From DASUXY01 sp035301985 (GTDB lineage: Bacteria; Bacillota; Bacilli; Bacillales; Amphibacillaceae), in the NCBI GenBank assembly GCA_035301985.1, contig DATGTE010000045.1, positions 1-7,764 of the forward strand: DNA of 7,764 nt, written 5' to 3'. The position numbers were made by a program, and so were the translations under genes. Shown piece after piece: positions 1-7,000 of this stretch (within the stretch, counting starts at the first letter, position 1; each line of letters starts with the position of its first letter). The notes under the pieces were generated by a model. The model was not told the origin of the DNA, ran no database searches, and saw only the letters and a program-made list of their open reading frames with translations.

Positions 1-1612
1 AGAAGATGAAGAAGACGATCAAGATGAAGACAAGAATGATGAGGAAGAAACACCACCAGAGGAAATTACGAATAGTTATGTTCATCACCAAGTCACATCT
101 CCTTTAACAGAGGATGATTCGACAAAGAAATTGATTAAAGCAGCATCTGATACAGTAAAAGATTATCAACAATTGCTATCATTGTATGAGTTATATTTTG
201 GGTTCGACATGAGTCAACCTGATTTAAAAGGAAAATTAGAAGAAGGAAGTCTATCCGATTTATCAACAAAGAACTCACTACATCATTCATTAAATAATAA
301 AGATCTCGCCACATTTCTCGAAGATCATTTAGTTGATGGTGTCATCGACGAGATCATGGAAGAAGTTCAACATCCTACGGTAGAATTACAAACTCAAGTC
401 AATCAGTACAATAAGTTCGTTGATGAGATTGACCAAGATACCGATCAAATCGTGGAAAAAGTGATTGATACATCGGAGAAGGCAGAAGAGATTAATACAG
501 GGGTAGGAGACATACTTAACGATTTAGATACCCAGCGTGAACCGAGCACGAAACAGACCCCAGCTGTATTCGACAGTCAAGACAGACAAGACAATCAAGA
601 CAGACCAATAGACATGTCGAAAAAAGAGAATCAGGACCATACAGCACTTATAGCTACGTTGGATAGTGAATTAACATCCTTACTAAGAGAGAGTGAAACA
701 TTAGCAAGACAAGCAAGAAGTAATCGCTTGTCAGCTGAACCTATTTATCAAGCACTAGACGAGGTCGATAAACAAGCTCGAGACATTCAGAAGAGCGGGG
801 TTGATCTCGTTAACGATGCCGAAAAATTGTCGAATAACTTGACCGATCAACTCGTAGATAACCAAGGATTTGCGGATAATTTTGCTGGTGTATTGGCGAA
901 TAGCCGTATCGGTGATCGACCGAACGAAGATTTATATGATTTCCTATCAAGTCCTGTCGATGCACAAAACGAAGGTATGATTATAGGAGATGAGACATTT
1001 ACACCATATTTTATAGTATTAATCCTTTTCCTCCTATCCTTATTTACAGCTTACGTGATCTCTACTTATCATCAAAAGCGTATGGAGAGGCAGGAACTGT
1101 TTGTAGAAAACCAGCCAATCATTAAAAACAACTTACCTGTCACACTGATTACGGCAGGGATTGGTGCAGTTGAAGGAATAATCATCGGTGTGCTCTCCGG
1201 TTATTTATTGCAAATGAGTCAAACAGAAGTAATAATCTGGATTGTACTTGTGACTTTAATGATGATGTCGATGTTACTCATAGCGACCTATTTATTAAGA
1301 CAATTAAAAATGATAGGTATGTTTTTGTTGCTCGTCATGTTTAGTTTCTATTTGTTCCTAACAGAGTCACTAGGGTTTAGCTTTGACAAACTGCCGTTCA
1401 TTGCAAACCTTCGCCAATATTCTCCACTTCAATACGTTGAAACATCGTTAATCAAAGTTTCAGAAGGATTAGCGGATCAACAGTCATTACTGATTATTTT
1501 TGCTGTTCTTGTCGTCCTGTTCTTACTGGGCCTTGTAATGAATCTGTATGTCTTATATCGCACACCTAAGAAAGAGGAGATGGATGATGAAGGGATTGTT
1601 GAAATGGATTAG
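1..1612 (+). CDS. esaA: EsaA/YueB-type T7SS membrane protein, 5' partial
   Basis: This is the C-terminal 536 residues of a T7SSb membrane component. The frame is open from the first full codon at base 2, with no start or ribosome binding site there, so the TTG at 131 is not the real start. Family members have one N-terminal membrane segment (outside this window), a long extracellular domain and a C-terminal membrane bundle of the YhgE/Pip type. The visible ectodomain opens with a very acidic tract (bases 2-64) and continues as a helical, probably coiled-coil region to about base 990. Five hydrophobic segments follow, at about 1007-1069, 1133-1210, 1229-1297, 1309-1370 and 1484-1558. The motif FLSSPV followed by FTPYFIVL just before the first segment is typical of this family. 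The B. subtilis homologue YueB is the receptor of phage SPP1. Identity rests on topology, motifs and the neighbouring ess genes. Confidence 0.93.
   Translation, partial: EDEEDDQDEDKNDEEETPPEEITNSYVHHQVTSPLTEDDSTKKLIKAASDTVKDYQQLLSLYELYFGFDMSQPDLKGKLEEGSLSDLSTKNSLHHSLNNKDLATFLEDHLVDGVIDEIMEEVQHPTVELQTQVNQYNKFVDEIDQDTDQIVEKVIDTSEKAEEINTGVGDILNDLDTQREPSTKQTPAVFDSQDRQDNQDRPIDMSKKENQDHTALIATLDSELTSLLRESETLARQARSNRLSAEPIYQALDEVDKQARDIQKSGVDLVNDAEKLSNNLTDQLVDNQGFADNFAGVLANSRIGDRPNEDLYDFLSSPVDAQNEGMIIGDETFTPYFIVLILFLLSLFTAYVISTYHQKRMERQELFVENQPIIKNNLPVTLITAGIGAVEGIIIGVLSGYLLQMSQTEVIIWIVLVTLMMMSMLLIATYLLRQLKMIGMFLLLVMFSFYLFLTESLGFSFDKLPFIANLRQYSPLQYVETSLIKVSEGLADQQSLLIIFAVLVVLFLLGLVMNLYVLYRTPKKEEMDDEGIVEMD
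572..607 (+). repeat. Two-copy 18-bp tandem repeat inside esaA
   Basis: Two adjacent 18-base units, gacagtcaagacagacaa (572-589) and gacaatcaagacagacca (590-607), match at 16 of 18 positions. They keep the reading frame and encode DSQDRQ and DNQDRP in the polar, probably disordered part of the EsaA ectodomain. The repeat may mark local expansion of a linker. Confidence 0.75.
1574..1579 (+). promoter_or_regulatory. Ribosome binding site of essA
   Basis: GAGGAG lies inside the 3' end of esaA. It sits 4 bases before the ATG at 1584 and 7 bases before the ATG at 1587. The 7-base spacing favours 1587, and both starts are far better placed than the in-frame TTG at 1548. Confidence 0.75.
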
Positions 1613-2096
1613 TATCTTTATCGTTTGTTTTATGGCGATGGATATTGTGGAATCAATTGAGGTTTCAGCTAAAGACTCTCCTGAAAATAAAGGGAAAATG
1701 TACTTTGAAACAGACCGAATTCGTGAAGACGACCTTAAAAACCAATCGGATCATGTGGAGACGGAAATGGAAAAAATCTTTCCAGAACTTTTGCAGGAGG
1801 AAACGAAAGAGATTATCACTCGTAAACAAGATGAACAAAAAAAGTCATCCAACACCTTGAAAGAATCGATCTTCAAAGTGTCTGAAGAAGATGCTACGAA
1901 TGCAACATTAGATGATGTAAAAGAAACATTGTTTACGAGTGATTATACACCTCCTAAATCATCGGAAGTGAACGAAGCAAATGAGGAAGATCCACATACA
2001 GAATCTGTAAGCAAGGGTCTTTTATCGACTATAGCCGGACTTGTCCTTCTATTGTGTGGTGGTGTTTATGCGATCTTCAATAAAATGACCAGCTAG
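1587..2096 (+). CDS. essA: T7SS membrane protein EssA (YueC family)
   Basis: This encodes a 169-residue protein of the EssA family, a small T7SSb membrane component whose exact role is not settled. The N-terminus (MKGLLKW, then a hydrophobic run to about residue 20) looks like a signal peptide or anchor. A possible signal peptidase site lies after VSA, near residue 28. The middle is polar and highly charged, with an LFTS motif (about residue 116) in the pre-membrane position where Staphylococcus EssA has a similar LF motif. A membrane segment (GLLSTIAGLVLLLCGGVYAI) precedes a short tail, KMTS. The start is the second of two adjacent ATGs (1584 and 1587), chosen by ribosome binding site spacing. 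The gene overlaps the end of esaA by 26 bases, which suggests translational coupling, and esaB follows 11 bases after its stop. Sequence identity in this family is low, so the call leans on topology, size and position. Confidence 0.87.
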   Translation: MKGLLKWISIFIVCFMAMDIVESIEVSAKDSPENKGKMYFETDRIREDDLKNQSDHVETEMEKIFPELLQEETKEIITRKQDEQKKSSNTLKESIFKVSEEDATNATLDDVKETLFTSDYTPPKSSEVNEANEEDPHTESVSKGLLSTIAGLVLLLCGGVYAIFNKMTS

Positions 2097-2100
2097 GGGA
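2095..2100 (+). promoter_or_regulatory. Ribosome binding site of esaB
   Basis: AGGGGA overlaps the essA stop codon and stands 7 bases before the esaB ATG at 2108. The nearer ATG at 2101 is in another frame and is not used. Confidence 0.7.
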
Positions 2101-2107
2101 ATGAGAA

Positions 2108-2359
2108 ATGTCCAAAAATACACATGTCAATGTTACCATCGATTTCCGAAATTGGGAGGCAGGTATCTATGATTTACGTATACCTGCCCATCAATCCGTT
2201 AAATCATTGTTATTAAACTTAATGGATACATTGCAAATTCAACCTTCTGATGGTTCTCGTTTTGCGATTAAGGTTGCCACAAAAAATTTATTGTTATCGG
2301 ATGATGATATTTTACTCCATTATCCAGTTGCAGATGGCGATTTATTAACGGTTCTTTAA
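2108..2359 (+). CDS. esaB: Ubiquitin-like T7SS protein EsaB (YukD family)
   Basis: This 83-residue cytoplasmic protein has the size and pattern of the YukD family, which adopts a ubiquitin-like beta-grasp fold. The visible pattern is strand HVNVTIDF (6-13), turn, strand IYDLRIP, a helix from about residue 28 (QSVKSLLLNLMDTL), strand FAIKVAT, and the family-typical ending DGDLLTVL. It lacks a terminal Gly-Gly, in line with the family not being a conjugated modifier. In Staphylococcus EsaB is needed for, or modulates, Ess secretion. In B. subtilis YukD is part of the yuk operon and is reported to contact YukC. It follows essA by 11 bases with its own ribosome binding site. The next gene, essB, starts only after 237 bases, an unusually wide gap. 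The protein looks full length, so the gap is not explained by a truncated EsaB. Confidence 0.93.
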   Translation: MSKNTHVNVTIDFRNWEAGIYDLRIPAHQSVKSLLLNLMDTLQIQPSDGSRFAIKVATKNLLLSDDDILLHYPVADGDLLTVL

Positions 2360-2547
2360 GGATGATCTCTTCGACACACATAAATGGATCCAGCTAAAGG
2401 TTTGGATAGAGGCAGCGAAGGCTTGTCAATCACATCCAACAAATGAATCGTATGTCGAAACGAGATGATGATTTAAATCAAATGAAGTATGGATCACTTT
2501 ATATTGTAGAATTTGACGAATCCTAAATCATTGACGAGCCCATCTGT

Positions 2548-2559
2548 GAGGTATACCTC
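2548..2559. repeat. 12-bp perfect palindrome upstream of essB
   Basis: GAGGTATACCTC is a perfect inverted repeat without a loop, 37 bases before the essB ATG. Its form fits a DNA site for a dimeric protein better than an RNA hairpin. It may also be chance, or part of decayed coding sequence in the spacer. Confidence 0.35.
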
Positions 2560-2580
2560 GCTGGTGGAAGTTTACTTTAT

Positions 2581-2587
2581 GAAGGAG
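2581..2587 (+). promoter_or_regulatory. Ribosome binding site of essB
   Basis: GAAGGAG lies 9 bases before ATG 2597. It sets the start there and not at the in-frame TTG 2513 or ATG 2579; the latter would place this site inside the gene. Confidence 0.8.
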
Positions 2588-2596
2588 TTAAAGCAT

Positions 2597-3913
2597 ATGA
2601 CAGAAAAGACAATCGAGTTTGACTCGCTCCCTCTTCGGTTTGAAGTGAAAGAAGATCAATGGATATTACAGTTATCGAAATCACAAACACGTGTAAAAAA
2701 TATAAAACAATTAGGGTTGATAACACAACCCTCCGATTTTTTTGTTCCATTAATGGTTGATGAAGAAGACGATTTGTTGATTTTCTCTTTCACCGTTGAT
2801 CCAAATCAAAATAAATGGGAAGACTTAAAAGCGCTCGGTCGCAACGAAAAATTACGTTTACTATGCAATGTTGCCTCACTGAAGCACTTGATAAACACAA
2901 GAATGACATTTTTCCTCCATCCCAATAATCTGCTATTTAATGATAACTTAATGCCCATGATTATTTATCGGGGAATACGTGATGTAGTCCCCCCTTATGA
3001 AATGGATGAAAAGCAATTTTTGAAGCAATTTAAATGTTTGGCGATCGCCTTATTTTCCAAAAAGTACACATTTGATCAGCTCTATTCGGGATCGCTACAA
3101 CATGCAACAGGAACCGAGTTTGAGCGCCAAGTCAATGCGATTCATGATCTTGGTGAATTTATTCACTTTTTACAAAAGAGTTATCGAGAAGAACAAACAA
3201 TGACCGAGAAAAACATGCAACTTGTTTCTAAACAACGTTATCAGTTGTTTAGGCGATTGTCGGTCATCATGATGATTGTATCGATTCTTTTGGCTGCTCC
3301 GCTTGCATATATTGGATTTGTAAAAATACCGTACAATGAAAAATTAATGACAGCACACGAGAAATTTCTTGCTACGGATTACGGAGAAGTGATTTCGATT
3401 TTAGAAAAAGAAAACCCAGAAAAACTACCACAGTCAGTGAAGTATATTTTAGCCTACTCTTATGTAAAAGTTGAAAAATTATCGGCTGAAGAAAAAAAAG
3501 TCATCTTAAAAAATGTGAGTTTAAAAAGCGAAGAGAGCTATTTGTTGTATTGGATCCATAATGGTCAAGGTGATTTTGAACAATCACTTGATTTAGCAAA
3601 ATATTTAGATGATCCACAATTGATTATGTATGGACTAGTTAAAAAAATTGAACAAGATAAAAATGACCCAGACTTAAGCGGTTCTGAGCGCGATGAAGCG
3701 GTGAGCAAATCACAAGAAGAACTGGATCAATATCGAGAAAAATACAATCTCCTTCCTGAGGAAGACGATGAGGAAAAAGATAAAAGCAGTAAGTCAAAAG
3801 ATAAGAAGAAAAATAAGAAAACGAAGAAAAAAGATAAAAAGTCAACAGACAAAAAAGAAAAAGATACAAAAGATACAAAGAAAACAGATACAGACAAAGA
3901 GAAAAAAGATTAG
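2597..3913 (+). CDS. essB: T7SS membrane protein EssB (YukC family)
   Basis: This encodes a 438-residue bitopic membrane protein, close to the usual EssB/YukC length of about 440-450. Residues 1 to about 210 form the cytoplasmic domain, which in this family has a kinase-like fold without catalytic activity. The region from FSFTVDPN to LFHPNN-like text (here FFLHPNNLLFNDN) matches the family pattern. A membrane segment lies at about 221-243 (VIMMIVSILLAAPLAYIGFV) after a basic RR. The external domain, about 244-387, is helical. Residues 388-438 are a low-complexity tail. EssB bridges other components; in B. subtilis YukC is reported to contact YukB, YukD and YueB. The start at MTEKTIEFDSL is set by a GAAGGAG site, and the longer frame from TTG 2513 adds 28 residues with no support. 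A 98-base gap separates it from essC. Confidence 0.94.
   Translation: MTEKTIEFDSLPLRFEVKEDQWILQLSKSQTRVKNIKQLGLITQPSDFFVPLMVDEEDDLLIFSFTVDPNQNKWEDLKALGRNEKLRLLCNVASLKHLINTRMTFFLHPNNLLFNDNLMPMIIYRGIRDVVPPYEMDEKQFLKQFKCLAIALFSKKYTFDQLYSGSLQHATGTEFERQVNAIHDLGEFIHFLQKSYREEQTMTEKNMQLVSKQRYQLFRRLSVIMMIVSILLAAPLAYIGFVKIPYNEKLMTAHEKFLATDYGEVISILEKENPEKLPQSVKYILAYSYVKVEKLSAEEKKVILKNVSLKSEESYLLYWIHNGQGDFEQSLDLAKYLDDPQLIMYGLVKKIEQDKNDPDLSGSERDEAVSKSQEELDQYREKYNLLPEEDDEEKDKSSKSKDKKKNKKTKKKDKKSTDKKEKDTKDTKKTDTDKEKKD
3758..3910 (+). repeat. Lysine-rich low-complexity tail of EssB
   Basis: The last 51 codons of essB contain 23 Lys and 17 Asp/Glu and almost no hydrophobic residues. The DNA is purine-rich on the + strand with many A-runs and a 9-base tandem pair, gatacaaaa/gatacaaag (3863-3880), encoding DTK twice. 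By EssB topology this tail lies outside the membrane. Charged tails occur in other YukC/EssB proteins but vary in length. The A-runs are slippage-prone, so length variation between strains is likely. Confidence 0.8.
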
Positions 3914-3950
3914 AGAGCCGTTTTATTGCCTTCATGAATAAAGATCAATT

Positions 3951-3979
3951 TTCAACGATGCACTTCTGTTAAATATAAT
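3951..3979 (+). promoter_or_regulatory. Possible SigA-type promoter for essC
   Basis: A perfect TATAAT at 3974-3979 lies in the A/T-rich essB-essC gap, 32 bases before the essC GTG. At 17-base spacing the -35 position (3951-3956) is TTCAAC, only a partial match to TTGACA, and there is no TG extension. The -10 box is strong and the -35 weak, so this is a plausible internal promoter but not proven. Confidence 0.4.
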
Positions 3980-3993
3980 ACGCTTAGTTGGTT

Positions 3994-4001
3994 AGGGGAG
4001 G
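3994..4001 (+). promoter_or_regulatory. Ribosome binding site of essC
   Basis: AGGGGAGG lies 10 bases before the GTG at 4012. It is the strongest such site in the window and decides the start, since no in-frame ATG is near. Confidence 0.8.
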
Positions 4002-4011
4002 AAAAGGTAAG

Positions 4012-7000
4012 GTGGCACAATTCATATTAGTCATCAGCTACGGAAAACATTTGCATAAATGTCATTTACCTAAAGATCAGCAACAAATGGTTATCGGGAA
4101 TAAATGGACAGATGAAGTCACTTTTAGAGAGTTAGAACAATCAGTGCTCGTCGATTGGGATGGTACAAAATGTCAAATCGAGGATAACTCATTACGTATA
4201 GGAGAGAAGTTGTCCTTGGATATCGACCATTCACCGATGAACTTCTATTTACTTGATTTAGATTCAGAGCACTGGCATGCCTATGATATATCAAACCAAT
4301 TCAATATAACATTCGGTGCCCATAACTATGATGATGTGAGTGTGAAAGAGACAGAGATTGACTTTGTTTTGTTGCGAGATCAATTGAAAGCGAGCTTTGA
4401 TCTCGAACTGCATCGTGGCTCTGTTTACCATAACTACGCACAAGTAACCGATAACATTGCTGTTGAGGCAGGTGATGAGCTATTTTTTGATGGGGTTATG
4501 ATCATTGTTGGTCAAGAAGATTTGCAAATGGTAGCACCAAAAGAACGATTCGTCTCAAAACTCGTACCATTGCTGGAATCAGATTACCCTTACGATGATG
4601 AATACCCGGACTATCATCGTTCGCCGCGCATCATTTACCGAGAGCCTGAAGAAAAACAAACGATTGCCAAACCACCGAATAAACCGTCAAAGCCGAGCGA
4701 GCAATTAGCGCGTACGATTGTCCCACCTCTCGTCATGATTGCTGCATTGGGGATTGTTTCTATTTTTCGGCCACGGGGAATTTATATTATCGTTATGCTC
4801 TCGGTAACCGTTGTTACTGTCATCTTTTCAATTACATCGTATGTAAAAAATGTAAAGCAATATAAAAAAGATACGAAGCACAGAATTAAAAGTTACAAAG
4901 CTTATTTACAGCGTAAAACAAAAGAATTATATGAAATAAGTGAAGAACAACGACACGCACTCTACTATCATTATCCCGATATCAAACAAATTCGTCAGAT
5001 GGCGATGGAAGTGGATGCCCGAACATACGAGAAAACGATGTATCATCATGACTTTTTAATGTATCGAGTAGGGATTGGAAAGATTGACTCGAGTTTTGAG
5101 ACCGAATTCAATGAAGAAGAGTTTACGCAGCATGAAGATGAACTTGTTGATGCAGCCCGAACGTTACACGAACAATATCGTGAAATCTCTAATGTACCGA
5201 TTGCAACGTCTTTAATCAATGGGCCTGTCGGTTATATTGGCCAACGGAATCTCGTCCTTGAGCAATTACAATTATTAGTGATGCAGACGGCTCTTTTTCA
5301 TAGTTATCATGACTTACAATTTATCGTTATTTTTCCTGAAGAAGAGAAGTCGTGGTGGGATTGGATGAGGTGGCTTCCCCATGCACGTTTAAAGGATGTA
5401 AACGTTCGCGGATTTGTCTATCATGAACGTTCACGTGATCAAGTACTACACACGTTGTATCAAATTTTAAGTGAAAGAAAACTAGCTGTTGAAGAGAAAT
5501 CGAACAAAAATGAAAAGATTTACTTTTCACCTCATTACACGATTTTAATCACCGATGAAGAAATTATTTTAGATCATACAATTATGGAGTTTTTTGACGA
5601 AGACCCGAGCGAACTCGGTGTCTCCCTCGTGTTCGTACAAGATGTCATGCAATCTCTACCCGAACATGTAACAACGGTGATTGACATTCTCGATGCAAAT
5701 CGTGGAAATATCATTTTAGAGGAAGGTGAATTAGTGAACCAAGCTTTTACGCCTGATCATTTTCCAAATGGCTTTAATAAAGAAGATGTATCCCGTGCTC
5801 TAGCACCGTTGAATCACTTACAGACATTGAAAAGCTCGATACCTGAGACGGTGACTTTTTTGGAAATGTACGGGGTGGAAAAAGTTGAAGAGTTAGGGGT
5901 AGCCCACCGCTGGGCACAAAATGAAACGTATAAAAGCATGGCTGTACCACTCGGTTTACGTGGAAAAGATGATCTTGTTTACTTGAACTTACATGAAAAA
6001 GCCCATGGTCCGCACGGTTTAGTGGCAGGGACAACAGGTTCCGGTAAGTCAGAAATTATTCAGTCGTATATTATTTCGTTAGCTGTCAATTTCCATCCGT
6101 ATGAAGTCGCTTTTTTACTGATTGACTATAAAGGTGGTGGGATGGCGAATCTATTTAATCAGCTACCTCACCTGCTCGGAACGATTACGAACTTGGACGG
6201 AGCACAGTCGATGCGTGCACTTGCTTCCATCAAAGCAGAATTGGAAAAGCGGCAACGGCTTTTCGGTGAACACGATGTCAACCACATTAATCAATACCAG
6301 AAGCTCTTTAAAGAAGGGGAAGCATCCGAACCGATGCCCCATTTATTCCTCATTTCCGATGAGTTTGCGGAGTTGAAAGAAGAACAGCCCGACTTTATGA
6401 AAGAGCTCGTATCGACAGCGCGAATCGGTCGGTCGTTAGGTATTCATCTCATCTTAGCTACGCAGAAACCAAGTGGCGTCGTCGATGATCAAATCTGGTC
6501 GAACTCAAAATTTAAATTAGCGTTGAAAGTCCAAGATGCACGTGACTCTAATGAAATTTTGAAAACACCCGATGCGGCAGAAATTACACTACCGGGTCGA
6601 GCGTACTTACAAGTTGGTAACAATGAAATCTATGAACTCTTTCAAAGTGCATGGAGTGGAGCCGATTATGTTCCCGACCAGGATGATCAAGAATTTATTG
6701 ATACGACCGTTTATGCGATTAACGAGCTAGGACAATATGACATTTTAACGGAAGACTTGAGTGGACTTGATCAACAAAAAGAAGTAGAAAAAACTGTTAC
6801 CGAGCTCGATGCAGTCATTGACTATATTGCGGATTATACGGAACAACAGAAAATCGAGCCGTTACCACGGCCATGGTTACCACCGTTACAAGAACGGATC
6901 TATTTACCTGATATACATGAAGTCGACTATACGATGGCTTGGGAGAGAGAGAAAGCGCCATTAATGCCAACAATCGGTTTTGCCGACTTTCCTGAGTTGC

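Larger units (their letters stand above)
2360..2596 (+). other. Long esaB-essB spacer with coding-like frames, no supported gene
   Basis: No complete gene with a good start is visible in these 237 bases. One frame is open from 2349 to a TGA at 2466-2468 but has no start codon. A second frame is open from 2410 to a TAA at 2524-2526; within it a 27-residue ORF starts at ATG 2443 but has no ribosome binding site. After that TAA the same frame continues to a TGA at 2620-2622, overlapping the essB start, and reads ICEVYLAGGSLLYEGVKAYD, which looks like real protein. These pieces could be the remains of a small gene broken by one frameshift and one stop codon, or chance. No terminator hairpin with a T-run is seen. 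Poor -35/-10 combinations are present but none is convincing. Confidence 0.35.

Noticed and set aside
1548..1586. Longer essA from TTG 1548
   Set aside because: There is no ribosome binding site for it, it overlaps the last membrane segment and tail of esaA, and it adds a basic stretch before a normal signal-like N-terminus.
131..1612. EsaA starting at TTG 131
   Set aside because: The frame is open upstream to the window edge, no ribosome binding site precedes the TTG, and the family is far longer than 493 residues.
1645..1860. 71-codon + strand ORF inside essA
   Set aside because: It is an out-of-frame shadow of essA, rich in Lys/Arg from AAA/AGA codons and without family features.
2531..2557. 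Promoter TTGACG (2531-2536) with TATACC (2552-2557)
   Set aside because: The spacer is only 15 bases and the -10 match is poor, so it is not listed as a promoter.
2513..2596. 28-residue N-terminal extension of EssB
   Set aside because: The start would be TTG without a ribosome binding site, while ATG 2597 has GAAGGAG at good spacing and gives the normal family N-terminus.
3639..3935. 98-codon minus strand ORF rich in Leu/Tyr/Phe
   Set aside because: It is the antisense of the essB lysine tail; its hydrophobic look comes from reading AAA/AAG-rich DNA backwards.
3914..4011. Transcription terminator between essB and essC
   Set aside because: TTTTATTG follows the essB stop, but no GC-rich stem precedes it.
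5327..6034. Two minus strand ORFs within essC (5327-5530 and 5774-6034)
   Set aside because: They lie wholly antisense to the conserved EssC coding frame and show no own start signals or family pattern.
6122..6376. 84-codon + strand ORF within ATPase 1 of essC
   Set aside because: It is an out-of-frame shadow; the EssC frame here encodes conserved FtsK/SpoIIIE sequence, including Walker B.
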